NCBI GenBank assembly: GCA_947095585.1
Contig: OX352762.1
Location: forward strand, 31,596,669-31,660,668
Direction: 5' to 3'
DNA: 64,000 nt
From: Nephrocerus scutellatus
Taxonomy: Eukaryota > Arthropoda > Insecta > Diptera > Pipunculidae
Both the position numbers and the translations under genes were made by a program. The notes below the pieces were generated by a model. It did no database searches and was not told the DNA's origin. It saw nothing but the letters and a program-made list of their open reading frames with translations. This document shows positions 42,537 to 54,130 of this stretch, one piece after another. Each line of letters begins with the position of its first letter. Position 1 is the first letter of the stretch.

Positions 42537-43642
42537 ATGGTTAAGACCAGTTGGATTTATACACTGTCGAAAGAGGAGCTGAAGAGCTACATGAGCGAGT
42601 TCCGAATCGACAGCAACGGCGCAGTGGAAGATTTAAGGAAAAGGTTTTCCAGCTTTGCTTCGGGACGAGACGTTACGTCGGAGGACGAGATACGCCTAAG
42701 TGAGCTCGAGGAGAAGCATAGACGCAGCCCATCACAAGCGCCCCTTATAACCTTGAATCCATCTGAAGCCACGGTACGCGACGACCCAAAGGCAACCATC
42801 AGGGCAATCTCTCCGGCACCACCGGAAGTGGTTCCAACGCGAAGCAGGACGGACACGACAGTTACGTCGTACGCTCAAATAATGGACCAGGTGAGGAAGT
42901 GGTCGGTGAAGTACGATGGTGGTAAGGAGCCTCTCCTATTCATCGAAAGGCTAGAAGAACTTGCGGATGCCTACTGTTTAAACAGGGACCTTCTACCCAG
43001 AACCATGCCGGAACCGTGACCGCGCGTTATTATGGTTCCGAAACAACAACCGAAAATGGGAGACCTGGAACGCCTTCACGACAGATTTTCTACAGTTCTT
43101 CCTGCCCTCCAGGTACTGGGAACATCTAGAAGACGAAATTCGTCAACGCCAGCAAAAGCCAAAGGAGCGCTTCAAGGATTTCGTAATCATAATGCAGGCA
43201 CGCAAACTACACCGGTACACAACAGGTCGAAAGGATCTTCCGAAACTGTCGCCAAGAGTACCAGTACTATATCCGGAGGAAGGATTTTAGAGACCTCCAC
43301 GAACTCATCAGTCTGGCAGAAGATTTCGAAGGCATCGCTGGTGCAGCAGAACCTATCAAACCCTCGCCCCGACCCAGACAACCCGAAAGGAATTTCATGG
43401 TAGCACAAAATATGGAAGCGCGAATAAATGTAAGGACGGCTTGCCTGCGATGTGGCCAGGACGGACACATGAGGCGGGACTGTCGTAACCCCCAAACCAT
43501 CTTCTGTTGGGACTGCGGCCTTCGAAATGTTCGGACCGTGGAATGCTGCCGGAAACGCGTCGAACGACCGGGAAACGAGCAAGGGGACCGCCGAAACCGT
43601 GGTGCGACGGAAACCCCGAGACCGACACCCCGGGCCCAGTAA
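42537..43642 (+). pseudogene. gag of the large gypsy element, frameshifted
   Basis: Starts MVKTSWIYTLSKEELKSYMS; the first ~40 residues look SAP-like (LSKEELKSYMSEFRIDSNGA, then LRKRF). The frame ends at 43019, but the Gag core continues one frame over from about 43010 (RALLWFRNNNRKWETWNAF, then PKERFKDFVIIMQ). The nucleocapsid lies in frame 43397-43642 with a CCHC knuckle (CLRCGQDGHMRRDC) and a second Cys-rich knuckle variant (CWDCGLRNVRTVECC). At least two frameshifts and a stop near 43290 prevent a full Gag. Confidence 0.88.
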
Positions 43643-46600
43643 ACTTCCTTGCCTACGATTCCAACCGGATCCTCGCCACCATCACCCTAGGAGGGACGCC
43701 GGTAAAAGCTACGATTGACACAGGGGCTACTAGGAGTTTTGTGAGCGAACGTTTTGCAGAAGACAAAAGGGGGACAACAAAGAGTCTACCCATGGATTTG
43801 ACCGTACGGATGGCCGAAGGGACACCCAAGTTGATCCGAGAGGCCCTACAGCTAGATGTCGAGATAGGTAATAGGGAGATACAGTTTCCATTCTTGATTC
43901 TCCCAGATGCAATGGATGAAGTAATCTTAGGTCTGGACTTTTTGTCACGGGTGGAGGCCCGTCTAAGCTGCGGTGGCCAGACCATAAAATTACAGCACAG
44001 AACAACGCCCGCAGAACACATCCGACAATGCACCACCACGCAAGAAACACCACGGACAGAACAGGAACAGCTTTCAGCGTTTCTGCAACAAGAATTCAAG
44101 AAATTTGATCAACTACCCGCCGTTTCTAACATCACGGAACACAGAATCATCATGCACGACGAACGCCCAATAAAGCAGCGCTACTTCCCCCGTAATCCAG
44201 CCATGCAGGAAATAATAAATACAGAGATCGACGAGTTGTTGGAAAAAGGATGTATCGAGCCTTCACATAGCCCCCACAGCGCGCCCATAGTTCTCGTGCG
44301 AAAGAAGACGGACAAATGGAGACTATGTATCGACTATCGAGAACTGAATGCACGATCAGTGCCCGACGCATACCCCCTGCCACGAATCAAACACATTCTA
44401 GAAAAGCTTCGCGGTGCCAAATTCATCAGTAGTCTGGACCTGAGAAATGGATATTGGCAAATCCCCATGGAGGAGAAGAGTAAGCAGTACACCGCCTTCA
44501 CGGTACCCGGCCGTGGCTTGTTCCAATGGCGCGTGATGCCGTTTGGGCTACATTCGGCCCCTGCGACCTTCCAGCGAGCGCTCGATCGAGTCATCGGACC
44601 AGAGATGGAGCCCCATGCGTTTGCATATCTTGACGACATAGTCGTCATCGGGAGAACGTTTGACGAACATATGGGAAATCTGCGCAAGGTGTTCAGGCGA
44701 TTGCAGATGGCTAACCTAAAAATTAACCCGGAAAAATGTGAGTTCTGCAAAACGGAAATACGGTACTTGGGACACGTGGTCAGTAACAAAGGCATACACA
44801 CTGACCCCGACAAAATAGCGGCCATCAAAGAGCTCCAACCCCCGAGTAATGTACGAGAGGTACGCCGGTACCTGGGCATCGCTTCATGGTACCGCCGATT
44901 TGTTCCAGATTTCGCCGAGACCGTGCGACCGATGACGAGCCTCCTCAAGAAAGGCAAGCACTGAAAGTGGGGAGAAGAGCAGCAGCAAGCATTCGAAGCA
45001 CTCAAAGTTAAACTTACCGAGGCCCCAATCCTGGCCTGCCCCGATTTCTCTAAGAAGTTCACACTCCAGACGGATGCTAGCGATTATGGTTTAGGAGCAG
45101 TCCTCACCCAGGAGATAGACGACAGTGAACGGGTCATAGCGTATGCCAGTCGACACCTAAACCCCGCAGAGAAGAACTACTCGCCGACCGAAAAGGAATG
45201 CCTGGCCATCGTATGGGGAATAAGGAAGATGCGGGCATACATCGAAGGGTATAGGTTTACAGTAATAACAGACCACCTCTCGCTCAAATGGCTAAACTCG
45301 ATATCCAGCCCGTCCGGCCGGATCGCACGGTGGGCGCTAGAACTACAGCAGTATACATACGACATACAGTACAGGCGGGGCAAACTCAACGTCGTTGCAG
45401 ACGCTCTATCAAGACAGCCGCAAGAAACACTGATGGCAACCTCCGAGGAACACATAGAGCAACAAAAGTGACACTGGCTGCAAAAGAAGGTCCAGCAGGT
45501 CACAGAGGACCCAGCCAAATTCCCCGACTACGTGATCGAAGGCCAGCAGCTGTATCGACACATAGGGCATCGAGCCGGAGACGAGGACTCAGCACCGTGG
45601 AAACTGTGTGTGCCAAGTAACCTTCGAAGTCGGGTACTGCAGGAAAACCATGACAGCGCATCAGCAGGGCACCTGGGGATCCGGAAGACCACGGCGAGAA
45701 TATGCGGTCGCTACTATTGGCCGGGTATGTTTCATGACATTCGTCAGTATGTAAAGAAATGTGAAAGCTGCCAGTGCTACAAACCCAGCCAACAGCAAGC
45801 AGCAGGTAAAATGCTTACCCAGGTGGCCGACGAACCATGGGCCACATTGTGTAGTGACTTCGTTGGGCCACTCCCTAGGTCGAAACACGGAAATACCATG
45901 TTACTGGTTTTCTTTGATCGGTTTTCGAAATGGGTCGAACTGATTCCAATGCGAAGGGCAACGACCGAAGGAGTTCAACGGGCTTTTCGCGAACGTATAC
46001 TGGCCCGATACGGCGTACCCAAGATCCTGATAACAGACAACGGGGCGCAATTCAGTAGCAGGGCATTTCGTCGATTCTTGGAGACCATGGGCATACGCCA
46101 GCAATTTACAGCGCCATATACCCCCCAAGAAAATCCCACTGAAAGGGTCAACCGCACCGCCAAAACAATAATTGCACAACTAGCGGGAACGCAACAACGC
46201 ACTTGGGACGAGAAGCTGCCCGAAGTTATGCTAGCAATAAATTCAAGCGTACAGGACTCAACAGGATACAGCCCGGCATTCCTGACACAGGGCCGAGAAC
46301 CCCGCCTCCCGAACACGCTGTACGACGAGATCACTCCTGGGACGGGTACACTAGGTAAAAAACCAGAGGACCGAAAGACCCAGATGAACGAGATCTTCGA
46401 GATCGTGCGACGAAACTTAGAACGAGCTGCGAAGGATCAAGCCCGCCACTACAACCTCAGACGACGTCCTTGGAAGCCCGAGATCGGGAATCTGGTGCTG
46501 GTCAAACAGCACCACCTATCAAAGGCAGTGGAAGGGTTCGCTAGTAAACTAGCACCACGATACGACGGGCCATACTTAGTAATGAGCTTCGTCTCACCTG

Positions 46601-46797
46601 TCATAGTAAGGCTAAGGAAACATGGGCAAAACAAGGAGCGCACAGCCCACGTCAATGAGTTGAAAGACTTCCACGGAAACTCCCCACCCGAACCAGAGAA
46701 GACAAACCTAATCGCAATAACAGTGACACCCCACACCCAACACTCTAACGAGCCCACAGTGATACAACACGGCAGCAAACATCAGCACGAATGGTAA
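43643..46797 (+). pseudogene. pol of the large gypsy element, two in-frame TGA stops
   Basis: One frame reads through protease (ATIDTGATRSFV, active DTG at about 43717), reverse transcriptase (SLDLRNGYWQIPM, catalytic YLDD near 44628), RNase H (TLQTDASDYGLGAVL, ITDHLSLKWL) and integrase (zinc-binding segment 45640-45780; catalytic D in CSDFVGP, D in ITDNGAQF and E in ENPTERVNR). TGA codons at 44962-44964 (between RT and RNase H) and 45469-45471 (between RNase H and integrase) interrupt it. The integrase C-terminus runs to 46797. All catalytic residues seem present, so only these stops disable the copy. They could be recent mutations; programmed readthrough is not suggested by context. Confidence 0.92.
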
Positions 46798-47301
46798 AAT
46801 CACCCGCGCAACTGGCGGTCTGGGACGGGGAACCATGAACAGAACATCGTCCCATTAAAAAACCACAAGACAAAACAATCGGCAACAAACCTCAAGACGA
46901 CCACACAAAAGAACACAAGCGGGAGAGAGAAGTCAGGGGCATGACGAAAATGCGACAGCGATCAATAGCATCATCATCGAAATCCAGAGCAATACGTCAG
47001 CAACACACTGACACTGAAACGGCATTTGACGATCCCATCTGTAACCAAAAGAGTTAAATTACAGAAACTATGATATCAACTTGAGAAAAGAAAGAAAAGA
47101 CAACACATCCAAAGTAACACCACGACACCCCAATGCTGAAACAACGAAGTAAACTACACCAGAAGAAGAAAATAACGGAGTACAGGTCCCGCAACTTGTT
47201 TTCGTTTCAAGTACACACAACAAGTAAAAATTAGTCTCAAGTGATTACTCAGTGTATCCAGACATCGTAAACAAAACCAAAACCAACAAAATTTTTACAA
47301 G
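46798..47301 (+). other. Non-coding spacer between pol and the third ORF
   Basis: About 500 bp, A-rich, no ORF. In retroelements with a third gene this interval often holds the splice acceptor for a subgenomic mRNA; candidate AG sites exist but none stands out. Confidence 0.5.
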
Positions 47302-48672
47302 ATGAATACCCAGAGGACACCCAAGATAGACAACGAAGCCATACAACGCATCTGCATGGAAGCCACAAACACGATTCACGCATCCGGAGACGCCGAATTA
47401 AACCAGGTGATCGGAAGTTTTCCTCCAGGGCCAGGTGGCATCGATGTGCGAATGGCCGACTACTGCCGACTAAATAAAGGGGTATACTTCAACGACGTTC
47501 TGGTGGGAGTCGGACTCAGGTGGTTAGAGACAAGGATGGAGGAAAGCCACCGGGAGAGAATCAGGATCTGCAGCACATTCCTCTTCTCACGGATGCAGCA
47601 GTACCAGCCAGATCAGCAGGAGAGCCCCGAGTCAACGGTCATTAGGCGACACGCACTAGTGAGCAGGTGGGACCGGCACAAGGACCTCATCAGGAAAGAC
47701 CTGGTTTTAGTGCCCATTTGCGACGGCAACCATTGGTACCTCGTGGTGGTTACCAACCCGGGGAGACCTCACCGTGCCACCATTGATGTGTACGATTCGT
47801 GGGCCAAAACACCAAGGAACGAGGCCATTGAGGTAATTCGCGGCTACGTCGTGCAACAGCACCTATCGAAGGGACATCACTGGACGTGGGCAGAGTTCCA
47901 GGACTCATACCCAGGCCGACACATGGAGATGCCACAACAGCGAAATGGGGTGGATTGTGGCGCATTTTTACTGGAAGCAGCGGAGAAAGTCCTCACCTGG
48001 GGACTGGCAGGACCCGACTCGCCAGGCCAGAGGATGTCGCCGGACAGCGCCAGCAAGAAACGGAGAATGCTTGCCAACCTCATCCAAAGAAGCGCCGACC
48101 CAACAATTAAGTTTCCAGATCTCGGATTAGGCGATGACGACATAGACTGTAACATCCGAGAAAGAGTCAACCGCAGCAGGCCAAAAACTCCGCGCCGCAC
48201 TCGCCACCGCTACCGCAGTCGCAGCAGACACGATAGCAGTAGCAGCAGCAGTGACAGTAGTAGCAACAGCACCCGCAGCAGCAGCAGTAGTGGGAGCAAC
48301 AGCAGCAACCGTAGTAGCAGCAGCAGTAGCAGTGGCAGCCACAACAACAAACCGAGGGAAAGAAGTTTCACCCCGCCGACAGGCCTCCTCGAACCCGGAC
48401 CAGACAGGAACAACCCACCAAAAACCGCGATGACCCGACGACAGGAAGATGTCCTGTCACTCACAGGGAGTGACATAGTGCACAAAGAAGAGACCATGAG
48501 CGAAACCGTATCCCATGAACTCCAGGCCAAGATAGATACGGCAAAGGCGAGAGTACAAGCGGGAGAACTACGAAGGATACACTTCTTCCATGTGCAGGAC
48601 AAGACCCGACTTGAAGTGCTAGTCACCAGGAAGGGAAAGATCAGCATCCGTCGAAGTAAGGGGGAGGTGTGA
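47302..48672 (+). CDS. Ulp1/SENP-like (C48) cysteine protease encoded by the gypsy element
   Basis: An intact ORF of 456 residues in the usual position of env. Residues 45-230 match the Ulp1/SENP fold: YFNDVLVGVGLRWLETR, then the catalytic His in NHWYLVVV (H144), Asp in DVYDSW (D165) and the signature PQQRNGVDCGAFLL with Gln213 and Cys219. In Ulp1 family enzymes these form the catalytic His-Asp-Cys triad and the oxyanion Gln, cleaving SUMO or related proteins. Residues 290-345 are Arg/Ser-rich with a long Ser run (possible nuclear or RNA-binding tail), and residues 400-456 form a separate compact segment (LQAKIDTAKARVQAGELRRI, LEVLVTRKGKISIRR). No signal peptide or membrane segment is seen, so it is not an envelope. 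The TGA overlaps the first bases of the 3' LTR. Substrate and role in the element are unknown. Confidence 0.88.
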   Translation: MNTQRTPKIDNEAIQRICMEATNTIHASGDAELNQVIGSFPPGPGGIDVRMADYCRLNKGVYFNDVLVGVGLRWLETRMEESHRERIRICSTFLFSRMQQYQPDQQESPESTVIRRHALVSRWDRHKDLIRKDLVLVPICDGNHWYLVVVTNPGRPHRATIDVYDSWAKTPRNEAIEVIRGYVVQQHLSKGHHWTWAEFQDSYPGRHMEMPQQRNGVDCGAFLLEAAEKVLTWGLAGPDSPGQRMSPDSASKKRRMLANLIQRSADPTIKFPDLGLGDDDIDCNIRERVNRSRPKTPRRTRHRYRSRSRHDSSSSSSDSSSNSTRSSSSSGSNSSNRSSSSSSSGSHNNKPRERSFTPPTGLLEPGPDRNNPPKTAMTRRQEDVLSLTGSDIVHKEETMSETVSHELQAKIDTAKARVQAGELRRIHFFHVQDKTRLEVLVTRKGKISIRRSKGEV

Positions 48673-51384
48673 AGGAAAAATTTGCCACACAATTTTTTTC
48701 CACACATTATTTTTGGTACGCAACCATCTTTTTGTAAACAACACTTTCTTTTGAATTTAATAAAAAAAAACTTGCATACACATTACAAAGAAACGTTTAC
48801 CATAATGTTCTTAAACCTAGCAACATGTTTCCCACTCTTTTAAGTGGTAAATTACTCGCCGAAATTACTCTCGGCTTATGATACACAGGTTCTCTATATT
48901 TCACAACGCGTAAATTCACCACGCACAACCAATGCACGCCATCATCAAGCAGCTGAGTGAGAGAATGACGACACACATACAGCACCAGACCACACAGACT
49001 AGGGATACCCCGCTCGTGACTCACAATACATGCAGAAGCACACAGCATCATCGGAGAAAACAACAACAGCAGGCATACAGCACCACAGACACAGAATACC
49101 CGACCAATATTCAAAACAACAACAAACAACATGCATACATTTTTCATCAGACAAGTCAAGGAGAACAACAACAACAAAGCATGCAGTGTAAGACGGCGCA
49201 GACCCACGTAAAAAGCAACAACAAACAGCATGCAAAATATGATAGCGGACAATCAGAAGTCTGCAGCATCATTAGACAACCAAAAGAAAAACAACAACAA
49301 ACAACACACAATGTACGACAGCACGCATTTTCGAGGCAAACCAACAAATAACAAACGAGTCAAAACAACAACAACACTACACCGATCATGCGATGTAGCG
49401 GAGTTCCCTAATTTTGCATCAACGGGATCTTGGAACTAACAAACAACAAAGAGGCAACAACAACACTACCAAGTCCCACCGATCATGTGACGTAGCGGAT
49501 TTCCCTATCGTTGCACCAACGGGATCACGAACCAATAAACCGCCGAGCGCAGCAATACTGACCGGCCGGACAAAACAACAACAACCATATCACATCAAAG
49601 GAAACAACAACAACAGCACACCATCAGGCGAGTTAGCGGATTTCACGATCGTTGCAACAACGGGATTTCTACACTCGATGGAGGACTATAAAAGGCCAGC
49701 AGTCCTAACAATCGGTCTTCTTTCCTAGAAATCCCTCTTCCCGGCAACAAGTCAGAGTGAATGGTTCAAGAGCGAAGTCCTTGCCTTCACTTTACACTTT
49801 ACGCCAGTAGTTATCCTAACGATTGGAGGTTCAAGAGCGAAGTCCTTGCCTTCACGCCCACGCTTTACGCTAGACATTACCCACGCTTTACGCTAGATTG
49901 GAGGTTCAAGAGCGAAGTCCTTGCCTTCACGCCCACGCTTTACGCTAGACATTATCCACGCTTTACGCTAGATTGGAGGTTCAAGAGCGAAGTCCTTGCC
50001 TTCACGCCCACGCTTTACGCTAGACAGTATCCACGCTTTACGCTAGATTGGAGGTTCAAGAGCGAAGTCCTTGCCTTCACGCCCACGCTTTACGCTAGAC
50101 ATTACCCACGCTTTACGCTAGATTGGAGGTTCAAGAGCGAAGTCCTTGCCTTCACGCCCACGCTTTACGCTAGACATTACCCACGCTTTACGCTAGATTG
50201 GAGGTTCAAGAGCGAAGTCCTTGCCTTCACGCCCACGCTTTACGCTAGACATTATCCACGCTTTACGCTAGATTGAAGGTTCAAGAGCGAAGTCCTTGCC
50301 TTCACGCCCACGCTTTACGCTAGACATTATCCACACTTTACGCTAGATTGGAGGTTCAAGAGCGAAGTCCTTGCCTTCACGCCCACGCTTTACGCTAGAC
50401 ATTACCCACGCTTTACGCTAGATTGGAGGTTCAAGAGCGAAGTCCTTGCCTTCACGCCCACGCTTTACGCTAGACATTACCCACGCTTTACGCTAGATTG
50501 GAGGTTCAAGAGCGAAGTCCTTGCCTTCACGCCCACGCTTTACGCTAGACATTACCCACGCTTTACGCTAGATTGGAGGTTCAAGAGCGAAGTCCTTGCC
50601 TTCACGCCCACGCTTTACGCTAGACATTACCCACGCTTTACGCTAGATTGGAGGTTCAAGAGCGAAGTCCTTGCCTTCACGCCCACGCTTTACGCTAGAC
50701 ATTACCCACGCTTTACGCTAGATTGGAGGTTCAAGAGCGAAGTCCTTGCCTTCACGCCCACGCTTTACGCTAGACATTACCCACGCTTTACGCTAGATTG
50801 GAGGTTCAAGAGCGAAGTCCTTGCCTTCACGCCCACGCTTTACGCTAGACATTACCCACGCTTTACGCTAGATTGGAGGTTCAAGAGCGAAGTCCTTGCC
50901 TTCACGCCCACGCTTTACGCTAGACATTACCCACGCTTTACGCTAGATTGGAGGTTCAAGAGCGAAGTCCTTGCCTTCACGCCCACGCTTTACGCTAGAC
51001 ATTACCCACGCTTTACGCTAGATTGGAGGTTCAAGAGCGAAGTCCTTGCCTTCACGCCCACGCCTAACGCTAGACATTATCCACACTATTGGAGGTTCAA
51101 GAGCGAAGTCCTTGCCTTCAAATCCACGCTCTACGCGAGAACAGACTATCATCCCGCCTGGAGATACGTCGGTCTCCTTTAATCATAATTGAAACTTATA
51201 CAGTAAAATAATATATAGCTTTAAACAAACGATAATTTTAAGTGTACAGATTAAGCGAAGAACAAATAAAGAAGGATTGAATTCCATTCCCAACTAAAAA
51301 CCAATTTTTTTTTATTGTAACGACCCTAATAGAAGGAACCCTGGTCACACTGAGTTCTACCCCGGCTGGGAAAACCTCGTTACA
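48668..51384 (+). repeat. 3' LTR, full length (2,717 bp)
   Basis: Begins TGTGAAGGAAAA after a polypurine tract (AAGGGGGAGG, 48658-48667) and ends CTCGTTACA. It carries A-rich CAACAACAA sequence, a TATA box (49687-49694), the 75-bp array (49760-51141), and AATAAA near 51265. The first 273 bp have no counterpart in the truncated 5' LTR. Confidence 0.93.
49760..51141 (+). repeat. 75-bp tandem array in the 3' LTR
   Basis: Same unit number, order and variant positions as the 5' LTR array (unit starts at 49821 and every 75 bp to 51021), including the TGG-to-TGA unit. The shared variants show that both arrays come from the same reverse-transcription event. Confidence 0.95.
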
Positions 51385-51692
51385 AAATGTATAAGGGCTT
51401 TGCGGCCGAACCCGGGACCCGATCACTACCAAAAAGTATTGTTTATTGGGTATACACATGTGTGTAAAATTTGAAGAAAATCGGGTAAATTTTTTAAAAT
51501 TTTTGTTTGGGAGCCCCCCGACCCCGCAGCCTCAAAATTTAATAGAAAGTGTTGTCTCCGGAAATACACATGTGTGTAAAATTTCAATAAAATCGGGCCA
51601 TGGGAAGTGGGTTAAAAATTGATCGCAAGAATCCACGACAGACGACCCACGGGCAAGTGAAGTTAATATAGAGAATTTAAAAATACAATCTT
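51385..51692 (-). repeat. Interspersed repeat copy D (part), target of the LTR element
   Basis: Nearly the same sequence as 590-935 (AAATGTATAAGGGC..., ending TAATATAGAGAATTTAAAAA). Its other half should lie left of the 5' LTR but is absent there, which agrees with a deletion at the 5' LTR. Confidence 0.85.
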
Positions 51693-52007
51693 ATTTCCTA
51701 ATTAACTCATCTCTACACAACATACAATCTTATTCTCTAAATGCCTTTTCTCTAGTGTGTATGATTTCGGAATAAAGAAAGAAAAGGGTCAGTCGCATAA
51801 GAACTGAGACAAGAGATAATGTACATCAGATTGTAATTGCAATGTTTTATGTTTCTGAAATCCGAGCCGTAGTGCCGACGATGAAAACGTTGCAGACGGT
51901 TGGAATCAGATTCTTTATTCTGTATAAATTATATCTTTTAACCATAGCGTAACTCCTCCACCCATAGATTTCGGATTCTCCTGAATTCGATTTTCAACTA
52001 TTTTTTT
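51693..52007. other. Nothing recognised
   Basis: AT-rich; no gene or repeat match seen. Confidence 0.4.
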
Positions 52008-53360
52008 TTAAAATTTTCTCGAAGGTGTAGGTAGGTAGGTAGTGTGGTGGACCCCGCTTGATGCCACAAATTCGAGGGACCTATCATGGATATTTAAGAG
52101 GTTTAAATCCATCCTCAGATACGAGATCAGCTCGATGATCCTGTAATCTGAGAGCTCTTTCAAGTCGTGAAAAAATGGTTTACCTAAAATGAGGCGTCTT
52201 GGCACTGCTAGGGCTGTGAGAGTTACTTTCTCACTTTCATCTTTGCAACTTCTGCAGAAGTTGTTGTGCGGTATACCCAACTTAGCAGCATGGCTGACCA
52301 CTGGACAGTGACATGTGCTGATAGCCACAACTCTGGCAATATCCTTCCGGGTTCTAGATAAGTCGGTGGCTTTCCTTTTGCTGTAGGATGGCCCCATCAA
52401 TCTTGATATGGCGCAGTTCTACAGACTGCTCCACCTAAGCTGTGACTTAATATTAAACATGTTAGCTTATAAAAATACATTTTTAATTTAAAACGTTTAA
52501 AACGAGTATTGTGCGTAGTAGTTTGCTTTGATCTCAAAAGTAATTGCAAAATCGCGTTGAATAAATTTGTTTCCTTTTTTTAGCGATTTGTTGTCTTTTT
52601 TGTGATTTGTCAATGTTCATCCAGTTCTGAGATATATTTAAAGTTTCAATTCTCTAGCTTAATGGGAAGTTAGTTTAAAAACAATTACAAAATTCCACCC
52701 AGACAGACAGACATACACGAAAGCGAGCTAATAAAAACGTTTTAAAAAGGAGAGAAATTGTTCCTTGACTGAGCCCATTTAGCAGCTAACCCTCTCCATA
52801 GAGCCGGTGTTAATAGCGACGTTCATCTTAGCTAATTCGTCTGCCTTCTCATTACCTCTATATTACTGTGCGTCGGCACCCATACTATGGCTATGTCCAG
52901 GAATTGGCTGTTCGAGGCCAATTCTTCTTGGCACTATGCCAACCCTTCCGATTTTTACGTTATTGAGCCTTAGTGCCATGCAGGCCTCCCTTATTGCTAG
53001 GATCTCGGCCTGAAAGATGCTAGCTGAATCGGGTAGCTTATATGAGCTTAGCAGATTTAGATGATCCGAGAAGATATTTGCACCGACTCCATCCTGGATC
53101 CGTCTGTGAATATTGTTGCGTCAATTTGCTTCGTTACTGCCCTATCCTTCCAGTTTCCCCTGGTAGGAAACTCGACGCTGAGCGAGAAGTTGAAGCTAAA
53201 TTTAGGGATGCAGTAGTCAGTAGATGTATCATGCCTTCAGGTACTGTCTGCCCGTATGGTCTAGTTACAAATCACCCAGATTCTCTGAGTCGTACTGCAC
53301 AGCACGTCGCAACATACTTGATAAATATGTCAGGAGATAATAGGTACATGGTGGTGTAAA
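52008..53360 (-). pseudogene. LOA/R1-like LINE, RNase H and C-terminus
   Basis: Minus-strand reading gives the RNase H start (KQIDATIFTDGSR near 53105), then a SFQAEILAIREACMALRL-type helix near 53000, NEKADELAKMNVAINTGSM near 52810, and the terminal Cys/His motif (52008-52400: CHCPVVSHAAKLGIPHNNFC). The order is that of LOA-type LINEs, which carry an RNase H after the RT. Stops and shifts separate the pieces. Confidence 0.75.
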
Positions 53361-53577
53361 GGGCCTCGGTCGGATAAGACCGTAGAGCTCCTATGATGCC
53401 GAAGGTATAATATAATGAATATTATGAAAACTTTTGCAAATAGGGCTAAATATATACCGTATGATATATTTTTATGGTATTTTAGTTCTTTCATTATTTC
53501 AAAGTTTTCAAAATCAGTTGTTTATTTGTTTGAATTTAATCTTGCTTTTAAATGTTTTATTTAATGTGTCTATATTA
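53361..53577. other. Nothing recognised
   Basis: AT-rich spacer. Confidence 0.3.
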
Positions 53578-53877
53578 TAATAATAATAATAATATTCGGC
53601 GCGACAGACCATTGCGGTCCAAGGCCTAACTTCTCGCGACCATTTGTGCTGCACATTTTAATTTTTGGACACAAATGGAAGGGACCTACAATTTAAGGCC
53701 GGATCCGAACGGCGAATTGAGAAGCTTTCCGTGACAAGAGGTATTACTCTCGGAACGTTTGTCACCCATTCGCGAGAGGTGGGACACCGTGAAAAATACT
53801 TTTGGGTGTTGCTGGGATTCGAACCTGAACCTCCTGCTCAGCAGCCATGTGCACTTCCACTGAGCCACGGCGCCCAC
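53578..53877 (-). mobile_element. tRNA-derived SINE, most complete copy
   Basis: Read on the minus strand it starts GGGCGCCGTGGCTCAGTGG, with an A box (TGGCTCAGTGG, 53867-53857) and a B box (GGTTCGAATCC, 53826-53816) about 30 bp apart, the internal pol III promoter of a tRNA-like head. A ~220-bp body follows, then an (ATT)n tail (53578-53593). Two other copies in the window share head, body and tail. Confidence 0.92.
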
Positions 53878-54130
53878 TGTTATTATATATAGTTACCATT
53901 AAATGTATTGTTCGAGACTATTCTTTTAATGTAATGTCATTTATTTGTTCTACTGTAGTTTGACTATTATATTTTTACTATTATTATTATTATGAGCTAT
54001 ATTAATCCTTACAAATTAGAACTTCATAATCCATTAAAAATTACATTTTGACTTAATATCTAAATTACATTTTAATTTCATAATTCTAAATTCCATTTTC
54101 ATTATTGTTATACATTCTTCATTTATTTAG
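53878..54130. other. AT-rich spacer, nothing recognised
   Basis: Very AT-rich sequence with no ORF of interest. Confidence 0.3.

Larger units (their letters stand above)
40021..51384 (+). mobile_element. Ty3/gypsy retrotransposon with long repeat-bearing LTRs and a Ulp1-like ORF
   Basis: The element has a 5' LTR (40021-42442, left end missing), a primer-binding site, gag, pol (protease, RT, RNase H, integrase), a third ORF (47302-48672) and a 3' LTR (48668-51384). RT and integrase place it in Ty3/gypsy; the Gag resembles the Osvaldo/Ulysses-type group (my recollection of the family), in which Ulysses also has LTRs of about 2 kb. The third ORF is a C48 cysteine protease rather than an envelope protein. 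Its right end lies inside an interspersed repeat (AAATGTATAAGGG follows directly). The two LTRs differ by only about six substitutions and a few indels by eye, so the insertion is young even though gag and pol are broken. Confidence 0.93.

Noticed and set aside
42537..46797. Readthrough or programmed frameshifting of gag-pol in the large gypsy element
   Set aside because: The breaks are several, not at the gag/pol boundary alone, and no slippery site or conserved structure was recognised; ordinary mutation or sequence error is simpler.
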